Shown piece by piece: positions 8,395-15,447 of a DNA stretch of 23,911 nt. The notes under the pieces are model-generated. The model made no database searches, had not been told where the DNA came from, and saw only the letters and a list, made by a program, of their open reading frames with translations. The DNA is from Promethearchaeota archaeon (GTDB taxonomy: Archaea > Asgardarchaeota > Lokiarchaeia > Sigynarchaeales > SOKP01). The stretch spans positions 1-23,911 of the forward strand of contig JAEOTW010000039.1 of NCBI GenBank assembly GCA_016839655.1, read 5' to 3'. Position 1 is the first letter of the stretch. Each line of letters starts with the position of its first letter. The translations under genes were made by a program, and so were the position numbers.

Positions 8395-9297
8395 TTATTC
8401 TAATTGAATCTTGAACGCTTTTTGGCCATTTTCTAGTTTTAGGATTATAGCTTTTCGATTTTTAGCCAAAATTTTAAATATTTCTTCCAGATCTTCAAGT
8501 GGGAGAGAACTGAAATCTTCTTGTGTTGCTTCTCTTAATTCATAAATCATTACAGGCTCAATCTTTCCATTCTCATAACACCATTTGTATATATCATCGG
8601 ACCATGCTTCGAGAGTTTTCCAGTATACTCTTAATCTATTCTTTTCTTTTGAGAGCCATTTTGCTTGGTTTTGACTAATTAATTGTTCAGCAATTTCTAA
8701 TATATAATGTTCTCTATTAGTAAAATTAGCAAATGGTTTTTCTGAACTTATTTCTCTAATATAAATAATATGAAGAACAGCAAATCTAGCGTAATCAAAA
8801 AGAACTTTTGCCCATTCTACTCTCCAAGAAGTATAATCATTTTTATTCTGCTTTTTGTTTGGCATTGAGTACATAAATTTTTTACGTTCTTCTTCAAGCC
8901 AAGGATAAGCCTTCAATAAATTTTCATAGGATGTTAATTTTCTTTCAATTAGTCCCTTTTCACCAAGAATTTCTTCTTCGAGAGTTTGTAATTCCGCTTC
9001 GACCTGATCGGCGTGCTGGCGATATAATTTTTGATCAATTTCACCTAATTTAGAAGATAATATATTTTCCAGTTTATCAAATTCTTCTTCTAGATAATTT
9101 AATTCAGTAGATTTAATATCTTCTTCTTTAATGATATGCTTTTGAGTGGCTTCAATTTCCAATTGTTCTTTTTCCTTCTTTAATTCTCTTAATCGAGCAA
9201 GCTCTTTCCTTAATTCTTCTAACTCCTTTTCTACTCTTTCTTTTACTTCCTTAGGAATTTCTGTAGCGTTTTCTCTCTGCCTTTCCATATCAACCAT
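8395..9297 (-). CDS. ESCRT-II subunit Vps25-like, with a long N-terminal coiled coil
   Basis: A 300-residue protein whose last ~145 residues align with human VPS25. The first winged helix (about 155-222) ends in LSKEKNRLRVYWKTLEAW, matching LDKSKSSFLIMWRRPEEW. The second (about 223-300) has IYKWCYENG, VMIYELREATQEDFSSL and LEEIFKILAKNRKAIILKL, matching IYQW, VFTLYEL and the LLRALQALQQEHKAEII region. KPFANF matches SPLFNN at the expected position. In eukaryotes, Vps25 contacts the ESCRT-III subunit Vps20. Eukaryotic Vps25 is about 175 residues with no extension; here residues about 15-130 are Glu/Lys/Leu-rich and predicted by eye to be coiled-coil. ATG 9297 is preferred over the preceding TTG at 9300. 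The gene lies 9 bases after Vps4, so the two form an operon. Confidence 0.85.
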   Translation of the reverse strand: MVDMERQRENATEIPKEVKERVEKELEELRKELARLRELKKEKEQLEIEATQKHIIKEEDIKSTELNYLEEEFDKLENILSSKLGEIDQKLYRQHADQVEAELQTLEEEILGEKGLIERKLTSYENLLKAYPWLEEERKKFMYSMPNKKQNKNDYTSWRVEWAKVLFDYARFAVLHIIYIREISSEKPFANFTNREHYILEIAEQLISQNQAKWLSKEKNRLRVYWKTLEAWSDDIYKWCYENGKIEPVMIYELREATQEDFSSLPLEDLEEIFKILAKNRKAIILKLENGQKAFKIQLE

Positions 9298-9306
9298 CAA
9301 AACTTT

Positions 9307-10521
9307 TTAAATTTCTCCGAATTCTTCTGCCCAGGCGTTATATTGCTTTAATAAAGCAGCATGTGTCATTGGTTTGACTTTTTTAAGAGTTTTTTTAAAA
9401 TCTTTTAAATTGATATCTCTTACGTTAACTTCTTTGTCAGAATCTTCCAAAAGGCCACTCATATCTAACTCACGTACGGGTAACATTATTACTTCACGAC
9501 AAATATTTGCAATATCTCTGCCCGAATATCCTTCAGTCCTTACTGCCAACTCAACGAAGTCTTCATCTGTTAATGCAGAATCCACTCCCTCTGTATGAAT
9601 TTTAAAGATTCCTGCTCTTGCTTTCAAATCAGGAAGAGGAACGTGCACTCTTTTTTCAAATCTACTTAACATAGCATTATCAATATCCCAAGGACGATTT
9701 GTTGCCCCTAAAACCAATAGTGGCTTATCATGAGTTGATTTTAACCCTTGTATTTCACTTAAGAGCTGTGTTTTAACTCTTCTTTCACCTCCACTTTCTG
9801 CGCCTTCTCCTCGTTTTGTTGCTATTGAATCTATCTCATCCATAAATATTAAACTAGGTGACTTTAATCGGGCAACTTTAAATAAGGAACTTATTAATTT
9901 TTCACTCTCTCCTAACCACTTGCTCAGTAAGTCTGCGGATGATGCACTAAAAAAAGTTGCTTTACATTCTGTAGCGGCTGCTTTGGCCAACAATGTCTTT
10001 CCACATCCAGGTGGACCAAATAGTAAAATTCCAGACCAAGGTTTTCTAGCACCTGTAAATAATTGTGGTTTTACTATAGGTAAAACTATTGCTTCTCTTA
10101 AAGCTTGTTTTACATTATCCAAACCTGCAATATCTTCCCAATTAATATTAGGAGACTCGGTAACGATTGTTCCTGATATTGTATCAATAAGTTCCTGCTC
10201 TTCTGAAGATACAGCGCCAGATTCAGAATCAACCCCTCCCTCATCTTTAGAACCAATGGATTTAGTAAAGTGTCTAGCACTCCTAGGTCCCCCCAAATGA
10301 GATTTTAGAATTTTAGCACGATCTACGTATTCTTCAATATTCCGCTTACACAAATTTCTCATTTGAGGATTTTTATTATATTGCATAAATTGCATTAATA
10401 TTTCGGCTGCACGCTGATATTTATTTATAGCCTGCCTATACTTACCCTGATTATCTAATGCAACTGCCTCTTTCGCAGTTTGAACAGCATACTGATAAAG
10501 CTTTGAATCTACTGATGACAT
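9307..10521 (-). CDS. vps4: Vps4-type MIT-AAA ATPase of the ESCRT machinery
   Basis: Hexameric ATPase that remodels and disassembles ESCRT-III polymers in the cytoplasm at membranes. The N-terminal MIT three-helix domain (about 4-76; YAVQTAKEAVALDNQGKYRQ, AINKYQRAAEILMQFMQY) is followed by a Gly/Ser-rich linker (77-120) and the AAA domain: Walker A GPPGCGKT at 169-176, Walker B LIFMDE with catalytic Glu229, sensor-1 Asn275, arginine finger(s) R287/R291 in LSRFEKR, and sensor-2 GYSGRDI. The C-terminus MTHAALLKQYNAWAEEFG matches the Vps4-specific C-terminal helix, which separates it from Cdc48-like or katanin-like relatives. Its 404 residues are close to eukaryotic Vps4 (about 435), although the beta-domain insert seems short. 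It heads an operon with Vps25 and is transcribed away from ESCRT-III across a 207-base intergenic region. A TATA-like CTATAAATAG lies 30 bases before the ATG, implying a very short leader. Confidence 0.95.
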   Translation of the reverse strand: MSSVDSKLYQYAVQTAKEAVALDNQGKYRQAINKYQRAAEILMQFMQYNKNPQMRNLCKRNIEEYVDRAKILKSHLGGPRSARHFTKSIGSKDEGGVDSESGAVSSEEQELIDTISGTIVTESPNINWEDIAGLDNVKQALREAIVLPIVKPQLFTGARKPWSGILLFGPPGCGKTLLAKAAATECKATFFSASSADLLSKWLGESEKLISSLFKVARLKSPSLIFMDEIDSIATKRGEGAESGGERRVKTQLLSEIQGLKSTHDKPLLVLGATNRPWDIDNAMLSRFEKRVHVPLPDLKARAGIFKIHTEGVDSALTDEDFVELAVRTEGYSGRDIANICREVIMLPVRELDMSGLLEDSDKEVNVRDINLKDFKKTLKKVKPMTHAALLKQYNAWAEEFGEI

Positions 10522-10545
10522 AATAACTATATTAAAATAATTATA

Positions 10546-10555
10546 CTATTTATAG
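10546..10555 (-). promoter_or_regulatory. TATA box of the vps4-vps25 operon
   Basis: CTATAAATAG (minus strand) is centred about 30 bases upstream of the Vps4 ATG. With the usual archaeal distance of about 26 bases from TATA centre to transcription start, the mRNA would be almost leaderless. Inferred from sequence and spacing only. Confidence 0.5.
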
Positions 10556-10680
10556 CTAATCTAATCTGATATTTAATAATAATAATTTTATCAGTATATA
10601 TCAAATTTTCTGTTTAAACAAGGAGAATAATCTCAATACATAATAAATAATTATTGGTCTCCAAAAATAATTATATAAGA

Positions 10681-10696
10681 CCGAAGTTTTATATAT
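10681..10696 (+). promoter_or_regulatory. BRE/TATA-like promoter of the ESCRT-III gene
   Basis: CCGAAG (BRE-like purine-rich block) followed by TTTTATATAT, centred about 36 bases before the ATG at 10729, predicting transcription start near 10720 and a leader of about 10 bases. This position argues that translation does not start upstream of 10729. Confidence 0.45.
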
Positions 10697-10728
10697 TATA
10701 TACAAGAATTAATTCGAGAGTTATTAAA

Positions 10729-11358
10729 ATGGGTTTTCTAAAAGACTTAAGTGGTTGGTTATCAGGTGGAAAGCGAGGTAAGAATACGGTTCGCTCTGCT
10801 ACAGTCAAATTAAAAGTGTTTAATAAACGGCTAATGAGACAGACAAAGAAAATGGAAATGAGCGCAAAGCTAGCTCGCGATAAAGCTGTTAATTTACGAA
10901 AGCAGGGTGATATGCAAGGATCAGAATTTCACGCGAGAAATTATCTCCAAGTAAAGAAGCAAGCGCGTGCAATTGACCTCTTCAGAACAAATCTTGAAGG
11001 AATGGTATTCAAATTAGAACAAGCTCATGCTGTAAAGGATATTGCTGATATAATGAAAGGGATTGCCTCAAGCCTAGGTGCATTAAAGAACCAGCTTTCT
11101 ATACCTCAACTTACAGAATTGATGACTTCAATTGGAGTAGATATGGAAGATTTTGCTGTCACCGAGGAAATCACAACCGATGGAATAAATGATGTAATGG
11201 TTGACACTGCCGTAACTGATAATGATGTCAAGGATGTTTTAGGTGAAATAGATGCTGAAATCCAAGTAGAAATGGGAGTGGCACTACCTACTGCGGGTTC
11301 TGATGAAAAAATAGCCGAGTTAGAAAAAGAATTAAATCGTCTTAAATCAGATGAATAA
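10729..11358 (+). CDS. ESCRT-III (Snf7 superfamily) subunit, Vps2/24/46-like
   Basis: Polymer-forming subunit of an ESCRT-III-like membrane-remodelling filament. The 209 residues have the family layout: a short N-terminal MGFLKDLSGWLSGG segment that may insert in or touch membrane, a long basic helical hairpin (about 20-100), helices 3-4, and an acidic C-terminal half. The stretch GIASSLGALKNQLSIPQLTELM corresponds to the MGTMNRQLKLPQIQKIM region of eukaryotic Vps2/Vps24, placing it in the Vps2/24/46 group rather than Snf7/Vps20. The tail holds a MIM1-like LEKELNRLK (198-206), the expected docking site for the Vps4 MIT domain. ATG 10729 is chosen over an upstream GTG-type start because the intervening 25 residues are not family-like and overlap the promoter. 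It is divergent from Vps4. Confidence 0.9.
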   Translation: MGFLKDLSGWLSGGKRGKNTVRSATVKLKVFNKRLMRQTKKMEMSAKLARDKAVNLRKQGDMQGSEFHARNYLQVKKQARAIDLFRTNLEGMVFKLEQAHAVKDIADIMKGIASSLGALKNQLSIPQLTELMTSIGVDMEDFAVTEEITTDGINDVMVDTAVTDNDVKDVLGEIDAEIQVEMGVALPTAGSDEKIAELEKELNRLKSDE

Positions 11359-11373
11359 AAAAGTATTTTTTTT
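11359..11373 (+). terminator. Oligo-T terminator after the ESCRT-III gene
   Basis: Directly after the TAA, an A-rich run, GTA and then eight T residues (11366-11373) form an AAAAAA/TTTTTT foldback and an oligo-T tract, the usual archaeal termination signal. Confidence 0.5.
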
Positions 11374-11514
11374 AATTCTAAATTATCTTTATTATCGTTT
11401 CTGATATTTTCTATTTTCAATTTTAATATTAGTATAAAAAGCTATTTATTTTTAGATTAAATTTAAAAAGATAAATATCATTATTAATCTAATTCGAATC
11501 ATTTTATAAGTAAG

Positions 11515-12069
11515 ATGCCGGAATATTCATTTAAAGTTATCATTATTGGACCTCCAGCTGTAGGGAAGACAAGTCTTCTAAATAGGTTTGTACATAATGA
11601 ATTTGACTTAAGTTATAAACTGACTATTGGCGTAGACTTTTTAACCAAGACTTTGGAATATCAACCATCAAATAAAGCTAAACTCCAAATTTGGGATATA
11701 GGGGGTCAAGAAAGATTTAAATTTTTGCATCGTAGTTTTTATGATGGGGCATTTGGTGCATTAGTTGTATTTGATCTTACACGACAACAAACATTCTCAG
11801 GGATGAAAACATGGATTTCAGAGATGCGAAGTATTTTAGCAGATGATATACCTAAAATAATAATTGGGAATAAAGCAGATTTAATACCTGATATTGGCCT
11901 GGTTATTGATAGGAATGAAGTAGAAGAATATTCAGAAAATCATGGGTGTATCTATATTGAAACGTCAGCTAAAACCGGAGAAAATGTTGAACTTGCTTTT
12001 CAAGAACTCACACTTCTAATGGTAAAGAGAATGGTAAATCTAATTAATAGTAGTAAAGAAAAACTATAA
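11515..12069 (+). CDS. Rab-like small Ras-superfamily GTPase
   Basis: A single-domain G protein of 184 residues with all five G boxes: G1 GPPAVGKT (12-19), G2 Thr37 in LTIGVDF, G3 WDIGGQE (60-66), G4 NKAD (119-122) and G5 ETSAK (149-153). Overall similarity is to Rab proteins (IGVDF, QERFKFLHRSFYDGA, ALVVFDLT). Switch II has DxGGQ like Arf/SRbeta instead of the Rab DTAGQ. The C-terminus ends in SSKEKL with no cysteine, so eukaryotic-style prenylation is not possible. The conserved Gln65 suggests normal GTP hydrolysis. It follows the ESCRT-III gene on the same strand after a 156-base spacer with its own AT-rich promoter region. Such GTPases are numerous in Asgard genomes; a direct link with ESCRT is suggested only by position. 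Confidence 0.9.
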   Translation: MPEYSFKVIIIGPPAVGKTSLLNRFVHNEFDLSYKLTIGVDFLTKTLEYQPSNKAKLQIWDIGGQERFKFLHRSFYDGAFGALVVFDLTRQQTFSGMKTWISEMRSILADDIPKIIIGNKADLIPDIGLVIDRNEVEEYSENHGCIYIETSAKTGENVELAFQELTLLMVKRMVNLINSSKEKL

Positions 12070-12208
12070 CAAAAAGTAAACCGGAATTTAGTAAAAATCT
12101 ATACTTTTTCTTTTAAAAAAAGCAATTCTAGGCAAAATTATTAAAAGACTATTTTCTATTTTAAATTTATTCTATATACCAAATTTATGAATTTATTTAG
12201 TGAAAATT

Positions 12209-13222
12209 ATGGATTTTCCAGAATTAATTACGATCGGAAGCAATACTTTAGATATTATAATTGATATTGATGATATCTTGCGCTTTGAATTGTTTGATAA
12301 AGAAATCATAAAAAAATATACAGCTATTGAATATTCTCGTAAATTGAATGTTAAAAACGTTAGATTTATACCAGGAGGATCAGGTGCTAATATTGCGGCA
12401 AATTGCTCTATGCTAGGATTAAAAAGTGCATATATTGGGGTAATGGGTAATGATTTTTCCGCAGAAATCTGTTTAACTGATATGAAGAAAAGAGGAGTAG
12501 ATTTATCACAAGTAATTCAGACTGATAAAGATACAACAGCACTATCAATTATCCTAAAAACTCCATGGGGAAAAGATCGAAGTATTTTAGCCTATAAAGG
12601 AGCTAATAATCTATTAGAACCCTCTGACGTTAATGAACAACTATTTAATAATATTAAAGCGTTTGCTTGGACATCTTTAACCACTGATAATGGTTGTAAA
12701 GCCATAGAAAAAGCAATAACTATTACTAAAGATAAGGGAGGTATAGTATTTGCTGCTCCAAGTATGTCAATCATTAAAAATGCCCCAAATTGGGCAAAGA
12801 TCCTGATTTCAAATTCTGATGTTGTATCTATGAATTTAGAAGAAGCACAAGAGTTTACAGGTGAAAGTAAAAAAACACTCATGATAAAGAACTTTTTAGA
12901 TATGGGCATAAAACTCATTTCTATTACTGATGGACCAAATGGTTCGATTATTTCAGATGGAAAGATTATAATAAATAGCGGTGTTTATAGTGCGGGAAAA
13001 GTTGAAGATACAACAGGTGCAGGAGATGCTTTCTTAACTGGAATCTTAATCTCTCGGTTAAACAATTTTTCTCTTGAGATTACATCGAAAATGGCGACAG
13101 CGATGAGTTTCCTAGAATGCAAAGAAGTTGGTGTTCGAGAAGGATTGCCTAATAGCTTGCAAGAACTTGAAACATTTGTTAATAATAACACAATTAAACA
13201 GGTAATTTCGGAGATTATCTAA
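12209..13222 (+). CDS. PfkB-family carbohydrate/nucleoside kinase
   Basis: ATP-dependent kinase of the ribokinase/PfkB family. Both family signatures are present: the GGSGANIA stretch (starting about residue 56 from the ATG) that contacts the sugar, and DTTGAGDAF near the C-terminus, whose Asp is the catalytic base and whose GAGD forms the anion hole. The N-terminus (ELITIGSNTLDIII) is the usual first strand, and NLEEAQEFTG matches the NxxE motif used in metal/phosphate binding. Length (about 337) is typical. Substrate could be ribose, a 2-keto-3-deoxy sugar, a nucleoside or fructose-6-phosphate; this cannot be settled by eye. ATG 12209 is preferred over the GTG three codons earlier. The membrane protein gene follows after 24 bases, so co-transcription is likely. 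Confidence 0.85.
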   Translation: MDFPELITIGSNTLDIIIDIDDILRFELFDKEIIKKYTAIEYSRKLNVKNVRFIPGGSGANIAANCSMLGLKSAYIGVMGNDFSAEICLTDMKKRGVDLSQVIQTDKDTTALSIILKTPWGKDRSILAYKGANNLLEPSDVNEQLFNNIKAFAWTSLTTDNGCKAIEKAITITKDKGGIVFAAPSMSIIKNAPNWAKILISNSDVVSMNLEEAQEFTGESKKTLMIKNFLDMGIKLISITDGPNGSIISDGKIIINSGVYSAGKVEDTTGAGDAFLTGILISRLNNFSLEITSKMATAMSFLECKEVGVREGLPNSLQELETFVNNNTIKQVISEII

Positions 13223-13246
13223 GAAATAATAAATTGGTTGCTAATT

Positions 13247-14101
13247 ATGAAAAAATCGAAATATACAAAATCTTTTGTTATTTTTTGTGTATATTGTGTA
13301 TTCTGGGTGGGAATCTCTATTGCAATGTCAATAATCTCAGACTCTATAAATTTATCACCAATCATCCCATTTAGAGATGCTGGTTTAGAAACTGGATTTA
13401 TATCTATTTTGTTCATACCTTTAGCATCAATAGTGGGTACATTAATAGGAGGTTATTTGTTTACTCCATTGTTCCTATATGTACATACAAAAATCTTTAG
13501 AAAACGGTATCAATATGGAATATATTCAAAACCAGATTATAAGAAATTTGAGTTTTCATCACAAGGTTTATTTACTTCATTAATGGCAATAAACATTTCA
13601 TTACTTTTATTAAATCCAGAGATTGTTCTTTTTATTACTAGAACTACTGACAATTACGCGGTCGCATTTGTTGTTCTATTAATCTTTACATTTACATTCA
13701 CTAATATATTGTTTTCTCCAACTTGGTTTTTAATGGATTCAGGAATTTTATATTCAAACAAATTGAATTTAAATAAGACCAATAAACCTCTCGAAATTAG
13801 ATCTGTAGGTAGATGGTATGAGCAATTTTTAAAAGGATATGCTGGTGTATCTGTTTTGCTGTCTTATGTTGAATTTATTGCGATCTTTTTCCCTGCAACT
13901 GCTGGAGATCTTCCTCTTTTCATTACATTACTGATAATATTTATACCATTTCCGTTTATAATGGTAATTCCTTCAATTCCGGCATTAATAATGTTGGATA
14001 AAATTAAAGAAAAAAGAACCAATTACGTTTTAAAAAGGGCAAGAAAGCTTGGAATTACTGATACAATGGAAGTTTCAATTGGTCTAAAAAAAGATAACTA
14101 A
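13247..14101 (+). CDS. Polytopic membrane protein, unknown function
   Basis: A 284-residue integral membrane protein with about six hydrophobic segments: near residues 8-30 (FVIFCVYCVFWVGISIAMSI), 50-75 (ending LIGGYLFTPLFLYV), 108-128, 136-160, 193-215 and 220-245. A short basic cytoplasmic-looking tail follows. No transporter signature is evident. It starts with ATG three codons after a TTG in the same frame and lies 24 bases downstream of the PfkB kinase. The pairing with a sugar kinase might suggest uptake of its substrate, but no motif supports this. A T-rich terminator follows. Confidence 0.65.
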   Translation: MKKSKYTKSFVIFCVYCVFWVGISIAMSIISDSINLSPIIPFRDAGLETGFISILFIPLASIVGTLIGGYLFTPLFLYVHTKIFRKRYQYGIYSKPDYKKFEFSSQGLFTSLMAINISLLLLNPEIVLFITRTTDNYAVAFVVLLIFTFTFTNILFSPTWFLMDSGILYSNKLNLNKTNKPLEIRSVGRWYEQFLKGYAGVSVLLSYVEFIAIFFPATAGDLPLFITLLIIFIPFPFIMVIPSIPALIMLDKIKEKRTNYVLKRARKLGITDTMEVSIGLKKDN

Positions 14102-14104
14102 AGT

Positions 14105-14134
14105 CTTTTCTTTTTATTTCTTTTTACTTTTTCA
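14105..14134 (+). terminator. Oligo-T terminator after the PfkB/membrane-protein pair
   Basis: Four consecutive T-tracts (TTTT, TTTTT, TTT, TTTTT and similar) follow the stop codon at 14101, the standard archaeal intrinsic termination pattern, ahead of the tRNA-Gly gene. Confidence 0.5.
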
Positions 14135-14183
14135 GAATAATTAAATTTTAATTTTTTAAAAGATTCCTATTATTATCACATAT

Positions 14184-14290
14184 GCGCTCTTAGTATAGTG
14201 GTGATTATGCCAGTCAATCATTTCTTTATTAACGAATGATTGGGCAATGTTGCCAACTTGGCGGCCCGGGTTCAATTCCCGGAGGGCGCA
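14184..14290 (+). tRNA. tRNA-Gly(GCC) with a probable 35-nt intron at 14214-14248
   Basis: Acceptor arm GCGCTCT (14184-14190) pairs with AGGGCGC (14283-14289), discriminator A14290, no encoded CCA. The T-arm is CCGGG-TTCAATT-CCCGG. The D-arm is GTAT/TTAT, weak as in eukaryote-like tRNAs. The only arrangement giving a full 5-bp anticodon stem, a 7-base loop with U33, and a 4-base variable loop joins CCAG (14210-14213) directly to G14249: stem CCAGG/CTTGG and loop TTGCCAA, with anticodon GCC at 14252-14254. This places an intron between positions 30 and 31, inside the stem rather than at the canonical 37/38. The intron itself folds into an 8-bp hairpin (CAATCATT/AATGATTG). A promoter-like TTTTTTAAAAG lies about 30 bases upstream and an oligo-T tract follows. 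Confidence 0.85.
14214..14248 (+). other. Probable noncanonical tRNA intron
   Basis: 35 nt interrupting tRNA-Gly between nucleotides 30 and 31. It contains a perfect 8-bp hairpin (14215-14222 with 14234-14241). Exon joining at these borders is forced by restoration of a G31-C39 pair. I could not draw an ideal bulge-helix-bulge motif with confidence; CAAT in the intron can pair with GTTG at the start of the 3' exon, giving a possible central helix. Confidence 0.6.
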
Positions 14291-14358
14291 TATTTTTAAA
14301 TTTATCTTTTAAGCAATAGAATTCTCAGAAGGAAATTAGAAAAAAATAATAATTTAGA

Positions 14359-15192
14359 TTAATCAGACCAGAAGTCTTTCGCTAAGCTTCTTCGTTTTTC
14401 CCATAGTACATTTTTTTCAGAAAATCCTATTATCCCTCCACCCTTGTCTGCATCTTTAATTTGCCACATTCCACTGACTGCTCCTGTTAATGCTCCAGAT
14501 AATACTTCAAATCCTTGTGCTGTATATAAATCGCATTCAACTCCGCGATTAATAATAAATTTTAATTGTCGTAAACCTTGCTGATTCTTCGAGTCTAAAA
14601 CTTCAAGTAATTTTTCAACTTCTAAATCAAGTTGATCATTAGGGACAACACGATTCCATAGATTCCAATCAACAGCCCTTCTTGCTGAATATAAAGCGCC
14701 TATTAGATTTATTTCTTTGGCTCGACGCCTACCTATTAGTCTTGCTAAGCGTGTGGTTCCTCCCCAACCGGGAGTGATACCAACATCAACTTCGGGCATA
14801 CCCCATTTAGCGCGCTCTGTAGCAATAACAAAATCGCACACCATTGTAATTTCCAATCCTCCTCCCACAGCATAACCGTCAACTGCTGCGATCGTAATTT
14901 TATCCAATTCTTCTAACTGATTTGCCATATTTTGATAATAACGAACACGACGCGTGATATCGTTAGCATTACCCCATTTCATCATTTCCTTAATATCATC
15001 TCCAACACTGAAGTTATTACCAGCACCTTTAATAACAAGAAATTTTATTTTTGTTGACTGGCGAGTTTTTTCAATAGCACATACAATCTCGTCTGAAAGT
15101 CGCATACTTAATGCATTCAATACTTTCGGTCTATTAAGTGTAATCCATCCGACTTTTCCTTTCTCTTCATATATTAATTGTTCAAATTCCAT
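14359..15192 (-). CDS. Enoyl-CoA hydratase/isomerase (crotonase) family protein
   Basis: A 277-residue crotonase-fold enzyme acting on acyl-CoA. The CoA/oxyanion-hole regions are clear: FSVGDDIKEM (61-70) and AVGGGLEI (108-115). Glu114 and Glu134 (in MPEVDVGITPGWGG) lie 20 residues apart and match the two catalytic glutamates of rat mitochondrial enoyl-CoA hydratase (Glu144 and Glu164), so hydratase activity is plausible. The C-terminus is slightly longer than usual and ends WEKRRSLAKDFWSD. Alternatives in the family are isomerase, 3-hydroxybutyryl-CoA dehydratase or 6-oxo-acyl-CoA hydrolase, and sequence inspection does not choose among them. No other fatty-acid or aromatic degradation genes are adjacent, so the pathway is not indicated by context. 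A single minus-strand gene with ATG start. Confidence 0.88.
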   Translation of the reverse strand: MEFEQLIYEEKGKVGWITLNRPKVLNALSMRLSDEIVCAIEKTRQSTKIKFLVIKGAGNNFSVGDDIKEMMKWGNANDITRRVRYYQNMANQLEELDKITIAAVDGYAVGGGLEITMVCDFVIATERAKWGMPEVDVGITPGWGGTTRLARLIGRRRAKEINLIGALYSARRAVDWNLWNRVVPNDQLDLEVEKLLEVLDSKNQQGLRQLKFIINRGVECDLYTAQGFEVLSGALTGAVSGMWQIKDADKGGGIIGFSEKNVLWEKRRSLAKDFWSD

Positions 15193-15315
15193 AAATTAAA
15201 TTTCAATGATCTTGTTATTAAACTTTTTTTATACAGAGAAATTTTAAAATTAGATAATACTTGAATTGATATCTCCCAGAGAATATTGAGGAACTCCCTT
15301 AGTATGTATGAATTA

Positions 15316-15337
15316 TCGTGAAAGGTCTGTTTCACGA
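15316..15337. repeat. Hairpin, 8-bp perfect stem
   Basis: TCGTGAAA (15316-15323) and TTTCACGA (15330-15337) around a GGTCTG loop, in the 255-base gap between two minus-strand genes. Its loop is more GC-rich than the surroundings. No T-tract follows on either strand, so it does not look like a terminator; it may be part of a leader or small RNA. Confidence 0.4.
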
Positions 15338-15378
15338 AATTTATTACCAATAATTAATAACCTTATGGTTTCGAAAAT

Positions 15379-15403
15379 AGTGATTTTAATTCAACAAATC
15401 ACT
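15379..15403 (-). terminator. Hairpin downstream of the zinc-finger gene, possible terminator
   Basis: AGTGATTT (15379-15386) and AAATCACT (15396-15403) form a perfect 8-bp stem with a 9-base loop. Read on the minus strand it lies about 45 bases after the stop of the gene at 15448 and is followed by a short T-run, compatible with a terminator. Confidence 0.4.
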
Positions 15404-15447
15404 TTAAAATTTTAAAAAATATTCTTAAGATTATTAATTAATTTAAA

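Noticed and set aside
9920..10300. 126-codon open frame antisense to the vps4 gene
   Set aside because: Entirely inside the Vps4 MIT-linker and Walker A coding region on the other strand; low-complexity composition and no promoter. A shadow of the real gene.
10654..10728. Upstream extension of the ESCRT-III gene (25 residues)
   Set aside because: The extension overlaps the TATA/BRE promoter and its residues do not resemble the family N-terminus, whereas ATG 10729 begins a typical MGFLKDL start.
14208..14257. Canonical 37/38 intron in tRNA-Gly
   Set aside because: Placing the junction at 37/38 leaves no U33 and no proper 5-bp stem; only the 30/31 junction gives a standard anticodon arm.
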